Shown here one piece after another: positions 49,962 to 61,489 of a stretch of DNA of 64,000 bases. Source of the DNA: Pyronema omphalodes (lineage: Eukaryota; Ascomycota; Pezizomycetes; Pezizales; Pyronemataceae); contig JAJJXM010000012.1 of assembly GCA_024516155.1 (NCBI GenBank), positions 310,001 to 374,000 of the forward strand, read 5' to 3'. The position numbers and the translations under genes were made by a program. Within the stretch, counting starts at the first letter, position 1, and every line of letters begins with the position of its first letter. Under the pieces are notes generated by a model. That model ran no database searches. It was not told where the DNA came from and saw only the letters and a list, made by a program, of their open reading frames with translations.

Positions 49962-52900
49962 ATGGAAACCGGACAAGCTCACGTACGCATGATCGCTCAG
50001 CAGAATGCTGATCGGCATGCTGGTCTTGGGGCCTACTTCCTCGGTATGTTGACTCGAGTTACATCCTTAACCTCCTATAATCTAGCTAACCTGAGTGTCT
50101 CCCACGTTAGGTCCGGCTGCTGAAGGTCGTGATCAGATGCTGGAATATATCACCCAAATCCTCGATAACACCCAGCATATTCGGCAATTCTTCAGAGACA
50201 CGAAAGAAGATCCACCCATGATTCCAAATGATATCCATACAAATAAACAATTTCAACTCAACAAGGCAAGATTCGACAAATATCTTGACATTTTACACAA
50301 GGAATTGCTCGGGCCGTACTCAGTACCATTCTGGTCTCCTCGTTACAGTGGGCATATGAATATGGATACGAGTATGCCTGCGACTCTAGGATACTTTGCG
50401 ACTATGCTGTATAATCCCAACAACGTGTCTGTCGAGGCCAGCCCTATTACTACGGTACTCGAGTTGGAGGCAGGAAAGCAACTGTGCAAGCTTCTAGGAT
50501 TCCGCTTAGCCCCTGGCACAAGAGTTTACGGCTTTGACAATCTTGATACCGAAGGCGTGCCTAGAAAAGAACCCGAATGGCAAGATGGAGAACCCCATAT
50601 TTCTTCATGGGGTCATGTCAGTATTCCACATACAATTTAATGGGGCCACGTCGTACTGACTTATACAGATCACCAGTGGTGGAACGGTTGCCAATATCGA
50701 GGCTCTTTGGGCTGCGCGAAACCTCAAGTTCTATCCATTGGCACTCCGAAATGCCATGCGTAAAGGCGAAGAATTACACTACCTGGAAGATAAATTCAAG
50801 TTGAAAACCTGCAGTTTGGACGAGTTAGACAGCCCGATTTTCAAGACCATGAAAGAAATCACGGCATGGGAGCTTCTGAATATCCAGGTAGACGATGTCC
50901 TTGATATTCCTCGCCGCCTTTACGAAGAGCATAATATCTCCCCAACGACCTTACAGAGATCCATGGATAAGCACGGTATTCAGAATGTTGGACAGTCTAC
51001 CATGACCAGAATCTACGCAGAACACGGCGAGACTATCAAGCCTATGAAGGTCCTTGTCGCTTCTACCAACCATTATTCCTGGCCCAAAGCCTGCGCACTC
51101 ACTGGAATCGGAAGCGAGAATATGATCTCTGTTCCCATTGACGACGAGGCCAAAATTGATATTCAGGAACTCCGTTTCGCACTGGCAAAGTGCCTCGAAA
51201 ACCAAGAGCCTGTTTGTGCCGTTATTGGTATAGTTGGCTCTACCGAGGAGGGTGCAGTGGACGATATTGGTGAAATTGTGACATCTCGTTACTTGATGGA
51301 GGCAAACGGTCTCACATTCGCTATACACGTTGATGCTGCCTGGGGAGGCTACTTTAGGTCGCTCTACAACGACCCGGTCCAGCCAAGATATATGGATGCT
51401 AGACACCAGCCAATTGTCTTGACTTTGGGAATCCGAGAGAGTGTCAACCGAGCTTTCCAATACATCTCTCAATGTGATTCTGTTACTATTGATCCACACA
51501 AGTCCGGATATGTCCCCTACGCCGTATGTTACATTCTAATCATACAATCGTTTTGTGATGTTGTCTAACTTGATTAAATGATTTGGAATAGGCTGGTGCA
51601 TTGTGTTACAGGAATGAAAAGATGCGTTACCTCCTCACATGGTCAAGCCCATACATCAGTCGCGATAATGAGCCAGAGAGTATCGGTGTTTATGGTGTAG
51701 AAGGTTAGTACTATCATCCAGGGGCTGAAGCATATTCCTTACCTGATTCTAGGAAGTAAACCCGGTGCGGCCGCATCTGCTGTTTGGCTGTCCAACTGTG
51801 TCATTGGCATGGGAAAGAAGGGATATGGAGCATTGCTTGGTGAAGCGTTGTTCACTAGTAGCATGGTAAGAGGCCATAGGTCTGACTCTGCGGTTACAGA
51901 ATTTTACTGACGAAATCCTAGTTTTCTGCCTATTGGGCAGCGATGAAGATGCAGGGTAAAGGCTACAAAAACAGCTTCAAAGTTGTACCATTCAACAAAC
52001 TTCCTGATAACGAAAAAGAAAGTCACCAGTTTATTCAAGAGAACATCATCGGAAAAAGAAATGAGGAGATTATGTTGAATTCAGAAGCATTGAAAACTCT
52101 GCAAAAACTGGGATCTGATTTAACTATCAATTGCTTCGCGGTAAATTTCGAAATCGGCGGAAGAATGAACGATGACGTGGAAATCGCCAACCGCCTCAAC
52201 AGCAGCGTGGTAAAACGCATGTCAACTGTTTACCCTCGTCAGAATCCCACCGATGTCGATTTTTTCCTCTCCTCAACCGAGTTCCGCCAGAGCATTTACC
52301 GCAAATGCGCAAACACATTCAAGCAACGATTGGGACTCGAGATTGAGAGTGGTGTTAATCTTTTTGTCCTCCGAAACGTGGTCATGTCTCCATACACAAC
52401 TACCGATGGTTTCATTGAGAAGCTTTCCGACGCTTTCGGAAAAATCGTCGATGACGAAATCAGCAGACTTCTTCCCTTCAGCGACCCGGCACAAAAGAAG
52501 AAGCATCGTTTCCTTGTCCAAGGTGGCACAAACAAGAATGACTCGATCTATTTGGTTTACCTATCGCAATTTTTCATGGCCAACTCTAATAGCCAACTTA
52601 TTCTTCGCGCCACTCTCGACGCGGACTCGCAAGACGTACGGAAGGAATACCCTGGTTGCCAGTTTTTCCTAGAGACTGCGGAGGAGATGGCATTCTCTGA
52701 CTTGATCGGATCTACCAACCTCAAAGCCACACTTGTATGGAAAGAGGACGGAAAAGATAAGAACATAGACTCTGCCGCATCAAACATGTCGATTGTCATC
52801 AACAAATCACTCAAAGCTACCGAACGTGAGAAAGAGTACCCTGAGCTTATGCCGTTTTACCTCTACAGCAGTGGACAGGAGGATGAGGGAGTGCACATCT

Positions 52901-53444
52901 CTCACATTTTGCTGAAGGCACCGAACGTCATGCTATGTGCTGATAGACTCAAGATGGTGCTTAACGACGAGACAAAGAAAGGAGAGCTGCATGGCGTTTT
53001 GGGTCGCGGATGTGTTGCCATCACAAACAAGCCCGAGCTGTTGTGCCAACCGTTTGAGGACAGCCAGACGATTCTCAATCCCAAGGAGGTCGTCGAGGTG
53101 CTTCTTTTCCCTGACTGGGAAACTGCCAAGAAGGTCATGGAAAGCGACATGCCATACGATAAAAAGGAGTCTATGGCTTTAGCTTCTGCGAAATTGGTAA
53201 GATACAAAGCATGATGACACCCATTGCCACAATCAAGCTAACACAATGATAGTCTGGTTTCAATTCGGTTTACGCTGATAACAAGCACGTTAACGATAAC
53301 GGACGTAATGGCCGTAGATGGATGGCGGATAAAAATGAATGGGAAGAGGTTGAGGGTACAGACGGACCTGGTGGATTGTACCAAGATTGGTTGAAGAAGT
53401 TGCACCACATTCAAAAGCCAATCAATAGACATTTAGTGGAGTAG
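49962..53444 (+). CDS. PLP-dependent group II decarboxylase with long C-terminal extension (DC2)
   Basis: Paralogue of DC1. Seven exons (49962-50043, 50111-50616, 50669-51523, 51592-51703, 51753-51865, 51922-53196, 53253-53444) join in frame to 1,044 aa. The PLP domain is intact: STNHYSWPKACALTGIG, HVDAAWGGYF, and CDSVTIDPHKSGYVPY with the Schiff-base lysine at 474. The C-terminal ~490 residues lack a recognised domain but align along their length with DC1 and end in GTDGPGGLYQDWLKKL. It has two introns (51,524-51,591 and 51,704-51,752) that DC1 lacks. DC2 has no equivalent of the DC1 basic loop. Exons 6 and 7 lie inside arm B of the inverted repeat and were copied to 29,347-30,885. The N-terminus (METGQAHVRMIAQQNADRHA) is less certain: the frame is open upstream and a further exon may exist. 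Substrate unknown; no targeting signal seen. Confidence 0.9.
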
Positions 53445-54660
53445 GCGGGTAGCCCCGAAGAATGGGGAAGGGTTTTTGCATGAGAGAATTAGGACTTCAA
53501 TGGAAATTTGTTCGCGTTCTTGTCAATGAGAAATTGCAGTAAATGCGAACTTCGTCAATGTGAGCCTTAAAAACATTCTATATGTTATAACTTACTAGGC
53601 TTGGAGTTGATCATCACCTGGCGTTTACAAAATTACCCAAAGGCGCCGGGATGAAGACCCCATAATTGTTCGAAAGTAAAGTACATGTAGACGGCACATA
53701 AGGAAACAAAAATAGTCTAAAATATTCGCAAAATCACCGATAATGTATGGGAACGTCATCAATAAGAAATCAGAGCAGCTGTTATTCTTCTACAACCACA
53801 AGGGGCCCAAGAAACATCACTTTTCAATTATATGCATGCAGCATAATGTCTAGTGTCTATTTTGCATACCTTCACAGTTTTTCGGCGTAGGTTCGTCCCA
53901 TGAGCCGATCCAGCCCAGTTCGACCCAGCTGGTAAGAATAAGTGTCGCGAGCAATCGGATACCCTTCTCTTGAAGAAAATATGCGGGTCTGTACATCTTT
54001 CTCTACTGCTACCGGCTGACAGCAGGTGAGGCTGCTTTAAGTCCGGCTATGGTACATCAACGAGAACACGAACAGCCGCCATTAAAGTACAGATAGCGCC
54101 CACTCCTAGACTTCTTTATTACACCTTACACACACGGCACCAGAATGCCGATTCACCCCAGATTATGCCCCAAAATTATACACCCAGGCAAGATTTATAT
54201 AAAAGTTTGCAAACTACATGCTACTTAGAGCTCACATTGAGGCAATGGCTGACGAAAAGGTCACTGTTACATGGTATGGGGTAGTTTTCAACCATTGTCG
54301 CCTAATATTCCTGTTAATGGTAGATGGAGATAAGCAGAAACAATCCGGTCCTATCACACATTTGCCGTCTTTCTCATAAGCGCTATTACTACCACCTCCC
54401 TTTTTAAATCTATCAACTCTACATGTTGACTCCCCTCGCCATATTCACCCTCATTGATAAGCCAGCGCCATCATCCATTTGTCGCCCATTCTTACGCGTC
54501 CTGAATCTTTCAGCTATGTTACGCGCCCCAAATCGCTCGACAGAATTTTCAGTTATTCAACAATTGAATCCTCATATCCCAGCACTACTTCTAGTACTGG
54601 CTGCGGCGTATCTCGTCAAGCCAGCGGTACCGGTGTTTATCGCAATTTAATCCATCCTTC
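53445..54660. repeat. 3' flank of DC2 and E repeat within arm B
   Basis: Matches 28,140-29,346 inverted. It contains the E element (54,110 onward). The frame 54,423-54,650 (ending VLAAAYLVKPAVPVFI) is also readable in arm A but has no start context or homologue I recognise. Confidence 0.7.
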
Positions 54661-54663
54661 CTG

Positions 54664-56071
54664 ACACAGCACGCACCTTATATCAACAGATGTATAGCAG
54701 GCTCTCTCATATCAACCGCGAGTTTCAAAGTGCAAAAAGTAATACGCACATCTCGCAATGTCGTCGGTTAGCTTGCTAGGTTCTTAGGGTTTCGTTTCAG
54801 GAGTTAGGGTAGGGTTTCCACGGTTTCTGTGTTACGTGAACCATGTAAATGGAAGAACCTGATTGGCCAAGACGAGACGGTGCCTGCTGCACCGCCAAGT
54901 TAGTCACAGCCACAAAGTAGGTCAAAGTGATTCGGAAGACAATGGCACGTCATTACGGGATATGGTAAGACTGGATTTCGGTGGATACAGCGTAAAATGT
55001 TGGATGAATGGTTCTGATTTTAAGGAGCATGGATACGGCGATTCGGATGAATGTCTGTACATACTACATAGAACAATAGCGTGTCCTCGCTTTGGCCTCT
55101 TCCAGTGAGTCGTCGCTACTGATCGACTACACGTGAATACTATACAGACATAGGTACATACCACCATCACTACTGTCAACTTAATCGAACTGCGATGGAT
55201 GAAATAATATTTGTTACAGGAACCTACATGTTTTAGTCGGCTATATCTATATGCGGTTATTCATTTTTCACGAGTCTCGAAGTATCGTCGAAATAGACAT
55301 ATATACAAATACATGATGGTATGATGGACGAAAAGAAAATAAGTCAGTTCCCTTCTAGCTTCTTATGTTCTGTTATTCAAACTGATACAATGGCTCACCT
55401 TCCTTACCCGAAAAAACGCAATACCTTCATGACCAAAAGCACTCGCAAAGCTGGTGTCACTGGATCTGTACTATCATCAACAGTACAAACATAAGCACAG
55501 GATCGATGCGAGCGAAATAGAAAGACGCTAGATTAAACCACCGATTAATATATCTGTCTAGCATGCTTTATCCCACGAACCTTTTGTATCCTGAATATCA
55601 AATCACGCTTTTGACTATTCTTGACTATTTTCGGTGACATGGATTTCAGCTAGAGAAAGAGATACACGATGGTGGGTGAATTTGTCTCTATTTTGTTCGC
55701 GGGAGGTATGTACTGCAGTTAAACTGAGGCCACGGAAGATAGTTGGTGGGTTTTGCGGCAGAGTAAGCTAAGAATTGTCATGATATCAGTATGCTCCTCT
55801 CATCATTGCCTACAGCTTACCACACTTACACTTTGTCTCTCAATTTTTTCTTTTTCATGTATTGACACTACCAGTTCTGGCCCAAAGATATACACCACTG
55901 ATGTTCCGCAATGGAGAACTCTAGTGCATCGCAATATCATCAACATTTACAAACCTTTGGAAATCACTTCAACATCAGAAAAAGAAGCTTAGATGTCTTC
56001 CTCTCCCCGTAGGCAGAAGGAAAATATCTGGCAGTCCGAGATGAACCCGAGACTGCCCTGGAAAAACCATG
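54664..56071 (+). repeat. Source copy of the 62,580-64,000 direct repeat
   Basis: Nearly identical to 62,580-63,999, including an identical 81-codon TTG-initiated frame (54,863-55,108 versus 62,779-63,024). It contains a telomere-like TTAGGGTTTCG...TTAGGGTAGGGTTT tract at ~54,785-54,821. The corresponding part of arm A is clearly more diverged. Confidence 0.9.
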
Positions 56072-56199
56072 CTGGAATCATCCAAGCATGTAAACCAGTG
56101 TAACCCCCAGTTGGCACTTCCTCCCATCCCGCCCATTGGCTTCACCACCCATCTTTGACACCCCCGTTGCTGATTCGTATAGTTCCTTGATTACTAATA

Positions 56200-57950
56200 A
56201 ATGGCGACTTTCCCCCACGTTATTCCCCAAGTGAACCCAGTTGTTGAAGTTTGTCGTAGTATTGTACAAATGCCCCCCACGTTATTCCCCTGGTGAGCCC
56301 TGTTGCCAAAAAGAAAAGTCGTCGATGTTGTCCTAGTATCATTGAGTTATCCGCCACGTTACTCCCCAAGCCAATTCAATCTTGCTGCCCTATAGTAAAT
56401 TTCAAGTTGTTATCTTGTGGTAGTGCTACATATTCAGTCATCCTCCACGTTATTCCTCAAGTCCTTCTAGTTATTCCAGAAGCCGTCAATATTGTAGTAT
56501 TGTTTTTCCATTGTCCCGCACGTTACTCCCCAAATTTAGAATTAATCCTGATATTCAGTGTCGCTGTACAATGTCTATGTTTTCCTCCACGTTATTCCCT
56601 AAGCGAACCCAGTTTTTGTAATGTAGTCATAGTGCTGTTCAAAGTACCCCCACGTTATTCCGCTACTGAGCCCATTTGTTGAAAACTAAAGCCGTAAATA
56701 TTTTACTAGTGTCAATCAGTTGTCCCCCACGTTACCCCCCAAGTCAATCCAATATTGCCGTACTATAGTAATATTCAAGTTGTAGTATTGTCATTGTGCT
56801 ATTTAGTCGTCCTCCACGTTATTCCCCAAGTTCATTCAGCTTTTGCAAAGAAGCTGTCAATGTTGTAGTGGTGTTGTTCAGTTGTCCCCCACGTTATTCC
56901 CCAAATTTATCAAATATTGCCATACTATAGTAATATTCAAGTTGTTATACTCCCAGTGGAACCACATCCTGCAATCCGCCCATCGGCTTCACCACCCAAC
57001 TTTGCCTTGACGGTTACTGATTCGTATAACTGTTGACTGTTGGTTATTGGCAAGATTGGCGAAGTGTCCACTGTCCAGTGTGGCGTGTCAAATTTGTAGT
57101 ATTGAAATGTTCAAGTTATCCTCCACGTTATCCCCCAGGCCCGTCCCGTTTTTGACAAAAAGAAATGTCGTCAATGTTGCTCTACTGTTGTATAATTTAG
57201 TTCAGTAATCCTCCACGTTATTCCGTACGTTCATCCCGTTGTCAAGAAAAAGAAATGTCGTGCATTTGCTGTATTGTTGTCATGTTCAAGTCGTCAATGT
57301 TGCGGTAATTTTGTAATGTTGATTCTGTTATCTTTTTGTTGTCCTCCACATTTTTCCTCAGGGACATTCCGATGTACAGGCACAAATGTCGACAATGTGG
57401 GTGTGCTGTTTAAATATTCAATCCAGTTTTTAGCACTGAAGTGTTTAGGTTATCCTCCACGTTATCCCTCGTCAGTGTTGCTCTATTGTTGTAAAGTTTA
57501 ATTCAGTCGTCCTCAGCGTTATTCCACAGGTTTATCCCGTTGTCGGGAAAAAGAAATGTCCTGCATTTTGCTGTATTGTTGTGATGTCCAAGTCGTCAAC
57601 ATTGCGGTAATTTTGGAACGCGAATTCTGTTGTCCTTTAGTTGTCCTCCACGTTTATCTTCAGGGACATTCCGATGTCCAGGTAAAAATGTCGTCAATGT
57701 GGTATGTTTTTCTGAAATTCAATTCAGTTATTAAGATTCATCAATTTTGCCGTGATATCATTATATTCAAGTCTTCGATATAGTGGTAGTGTTATTTGAT
57801 TGCCCCTCCACGTTATTATCCAAGTGAACCCAGTTTTCGAAAGAAAGTCGTAATTGTTGCTGTACTGTTGTGATATCTAAGTTGTCGATGTAGTCGTAGT
57901 GTTCTATTATCCTCCACGTTATTCCCTCCACGTTATTCTCCAGTGTTATC
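56200..57950. repeat. Interspersed CCTCCACGTTATTCC motif array, arm B
   Basis: At least seventeen occurrences of CCTCCACGTTATTCCCCAAG or close variants (e.g. 56,213, 56,273, 56,445, 56,580, 56,809, 57,117, 57,209, 57,802, 57,907), spaced about 60-230 bp apart. They are interleaved with TGTTGYTGTACTGTTGT and AAGTCGTCAATGTTG elements. Reverse complement of the array in arm A. Each motif contains the hexamer CACGTT. Confidence 0.85.
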
Positions 57951-58333
57951 CCGTTGTCGAGGAAAAGCTGCCGTCAATGTTGTTGTACTGTTGTCATATT
58001 CGATACAGTTGACAGAATGACCAAAGAAAGTCGTCCATGTTGCCGTACTATTTTGATATTTTAGTTGTTATTCCCCCAGTAGCCCACCTCCGCAGACAGA
58101 TGACAGCACCTGTCGCGGTCTCGTTGTCTCCCCGCAGGCAGACAACGAGATCGAGTATTTTCGATTAGTCGCCTCGGCTCGGAGACTTTCACCCATGTTG
58201 ACTTTCTGTTGTTAATGGGGAATACTTGAATTGATGAACTCAGTACCGCACTCATAGTTATAAAGTACTCAGTCGTCAAAGGCTAATCTTCGGACACGCG
58301 TCTTGAATCATTGACCGATAAGGATATCCACGG

Positions 58334-59262
58334 GCATCGTGAGTTCTGGTATGGTATGGTGTTCTCGGATACTGAATGCTGGTATTGTGTAATGTCGTCG
58401 GATACCTGTGAAAGATGTATAGATCAACTTCTGGCAGGCTGCGCTGTTCCGTAAACATGATTAGGGGAATCTTCGTGATTGATTACATTTTTTTCTTACG
58501 GAGTTTGTGGGGGAGGGGGAGGGGGGGGATTGAGATGGAAACGGCTGATAATGGGTCTATTTTCATAGTACTTTGAGGGATAGAGATACAAGCGGTGGGT
58601 GATTGGGGGGTGGGAGTTGACTTACTTTTTAGAGCCTCAGGTCGCTGCAATAAAAAAGGTCGGATTCCTGTTCGGGCTTTCTCACCTGCGGAGCTTCTCC
58701 CGAGTTCCCAATTTGGGGATACTCCTATAGAGCGTAGGCTGAAGAAAAAATCGTCAAAGTTGGGAAGACTGCGACCTTATAAAGGCCATCGACGGAACAG
58801 CACGTGCGTCATAGGCAGCCACTTGCGTCGCAGCAGTCACTGAAAGAACACTTGCTCGCGGTTACCATCACCCCGTCATCCTTTACCCAATGACGGGTGA
58901 AAAGGTTTTATCATGATGACGTTTTCAGTCACAGATAGCGATGTGCCAGCAGATTTGTACTGCCAGCAGCCGGTAAATAGCGCATCCAAGACTATTGACT
59001 ATCTTCTGACCTCCGATATTCTTGGAAAACCTACCGTTCACCGTGGAATAGTTCAAAACCCTCGGAGAGTGGTACTGTTGTCAATGGCATTTTTGCTGTC
59101 CACCTCTAGCCGTCACTGTAACGTATAGTGATCAGGATTAACGGGTAAGTGTTGCATTGACGGTATATTGGAATCTGCGTGACATCAGCTAGCGGCCGCT
59201 GAGAGTATTCCACGATACCATTCAGCTGCAATCCTCGGTTCCGGGATAACGCTTTCCTTCAT
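58334..59262 (+). repeat. ~930-bp dimer unit, arm B inner copy
   Basis: Same ends as the other five units. The homopolymer of the left block and arm A is replaced by a mixed GGGGGAGGGGGAGG stretch (58,510-58,527). Confidence 0.85.
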
Positions 59263-59726
59263 GTTGCTGTACTGTTGTGATATTCAAGTCGTCGATGTAG
59301 GCGTAGTCTTGTAAAAGTTGTCCTCCAAGTTATTCCTCAGTGATATCCCGTTGTCAAAGACAACGTGTCGTCAATGTTGTTGTACTGTTTTCATATTCGA
59401 TACTGTTGACAAAATGACGAAAGAAAGTCGTCCATGTTGCCATACTATTGTGATATTTCAGGTGTTATGCCCCCAGTAGCCCACTTCCGCATACAGGTGA
59501 CATCACTTGCCGCGGTCTCGTTGTCTCTCCGCAGGCAGACAACGAGATTGAGCATATTCAATGAGTCGTCTCGGCTCGGAGACTATGACCATGCTGAATT
59601 TCTGTTGTTAATAGGGAGTATTTGAATGGATGCATTCACCGCACTCATAGTTATAAAGAACTCAGTCGTCAAAGGCTAATCTTCGGACACGCGTCTTGAG
59701 TCATTGACTGATAAGGATATTCACAG

Positions 59727-60662
59727 GCATCGTGAGTTCTGGTATGGCATGGTATTCTCGGATACTGAATGTTGGTATTGCGTGATGTCGTCGGATACTT
59801 GTGAAAGATGTAAAGAGCAACTTCTGGCGGGTTGCGCCGTTTCGTAAACAGGGTTAGGCGAATGTTCGTGATTGGTTACATTTTTTTCTTACGGAGTTCG
59901 TGAGGGAGGGGGAGGGGGGAGGGGGAATTGAGATGGAAACGGCTAATAATGGGGTCAATTTTCATAGTACGTTAAGGGACCGAGATACAGGCGGTGGGTG
60001 ATTGGGGTGGGAATTGACTCACTTCTTAAAGCCTCCGGTCGCTGCAATAAAAAAGGTCGGAATATGACTTTTCGGGCTTTCTCACCTGCGGAGCTTCTCC
60101 CGAATTCCCATCTGGGGATACTCCTATAGAGCGTATGCTGAGGAAAAAATTGTCAAAGGTGGGAAAACTGCGACTTTATAGAGGCCATCGATGGAATCGG
60201 TCGTACGTCATGGGCAGTTACCCGTGTCGTGGCAGTCAATGAACGAATACTTACTCGCGGTTACCATTACCCCATCATCCTTTACCCAATGCCAGGTGAA
60301 ATTTTTATCATGATAACGTTTTCGGTCACGGACCGCGATGTGCCAGTAGATTTGTACTGCCAGCAGCCGGTAAATAGCGCATGCAAGACTATTGACTATC
60401 TTCTGACCTCCGATATTCTGGGAAAACCTACCGTTCACCGTGGAATAGTTCAACACCCTCAGAGAGTGGTACTGTTATCAATGGCATTTTTGCTGCCCAC
60501 CCCTAGCCGTCACTGTAATGTACGGTAATCAGGATTAACGGGTAAGGGTTGCATTCACGTTATATTGGAATCCGCGTGACATCAGCTAGCGGCGGCTCAG
60601 AATATTCCACAATACCATTCAGTTAATTGCAATCCGCGTCACGGGACAACGCTTTCCTTCAT
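59727..60662 (+). repeat. ~930-bp dimer unit, arm B outer copy
   Basis: Second unit in arm B, ~465 bp after the first, as in the left block and arm A. Followed by the same outer flank (CGCGAGGAAAGACTCGCTG). Confidence 0.85.
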
Positions 60663-60969
60663 CCCGCGAGGAAAGACTCGCTGTAATGGCACTACTTGGT
60701 AGACATCTAGAGCATCCGTAGACTGACGTCTGGCTCTTGCGGATCTCAGAAGAGTCAGACCCTCATCCATCTGAATGAATACACCTTTTTCTATAATCCA
60801 TCATATTATATGATCTTTTCACAAGGCAGGAGATCCCCCTCATACTCGCAATTTGTGTGTATCGTCACCGCATCGCGTAAGAATACGCTGGCATCAACGA
60901 GTAGTCAGTATAACCCAAGAATAGCATTTGCAAACCCATTCCATCATCTATCGTTTAACGTCCTGAAAG

Positions 60970-61190
60970 CGAAGATGAATGGACAACTACGACCACGGAC
61001 ATGTTCCATACGTATTGCTACTTCTCAAATACCTTGAAGACTGGAAGGCAGAGCACAATGGACGGTACCCATCCGACTATATAATGAAAAAAAAAAAAAA
61101 AAAAAAAAAACGAATTTAAAGCCATGGTATTGGGCAAGAATGGAATAGATGTACCGGGAGGAAGCGAGGAAAATTACACCTCAAACAGGC
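60970..61190 (+). pseudogene. Fragment of NEDD8-activating enzyme E1 regulatory subunit (ULA1/NAE1-like)
   Basis: The plus strand encodes DNYDHGHVPYVLLLLKYLED then WKAEHNGRYPSDY. After a ~24-base A run (61,086-61,109) it continues as NEFKAMVLGKNGIDVPGGSEENY. This order (HIPY...LLKYLE.WK..HNG..P..Y, a K/E/F segment, then GG.EENY) is characteristic of the ULA1/APPBP1 family, from recall of the family. Only an internal segment is present; no adenylation domain, start or C-terminal part is visible, and the A run replaces the short conserved KEK-type linker and may break the frame. It begins exactly where arm B ends. Confidence 0.7.
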
Positions 61191-61489
61191 AGAGATGTCA
61201 TCTAATACATCTCCGCATACCTAGGTGCGGCACCATTCGTGACGAATTCCACGTTTCTATCCGCCGCCGCATCCATCGTAACCGTGGAAAGTCGTCCGCA
61301 ACGAAATTGTATATCGCCTGAAACGACATCACAGGTATGATTTCGGAAACGGCCTATATATACTGGAAATTCCGAGAATCCGGTCAACAATATTACCGTG
61401 TCGAGGCGGATGTTCGTAGCCGAGAAGAGTATTTTAAATGATTCCCGCTTATGCAAGAGCGTTACTAATTGAAAATTTAAACAGCTGAA

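Larger units (their letters stand above)
51915..60967 (+). repeat. Arm B of ~9-kb inverted repeat
   Basis: Counterpart of arm A (21,961-30,888), opposite orientation, ~21 kb apart. It begins at the last intron acceptor region before DC2 exon 6 and ends at GTTTAACGT (60,959-60,967), where a NEDD8-E1-like gene fragment begins. Because arm B contains the intact gene end and arm A the decayed one, arm B (or its ancestor) is the likely source. Confidence 0.92.
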
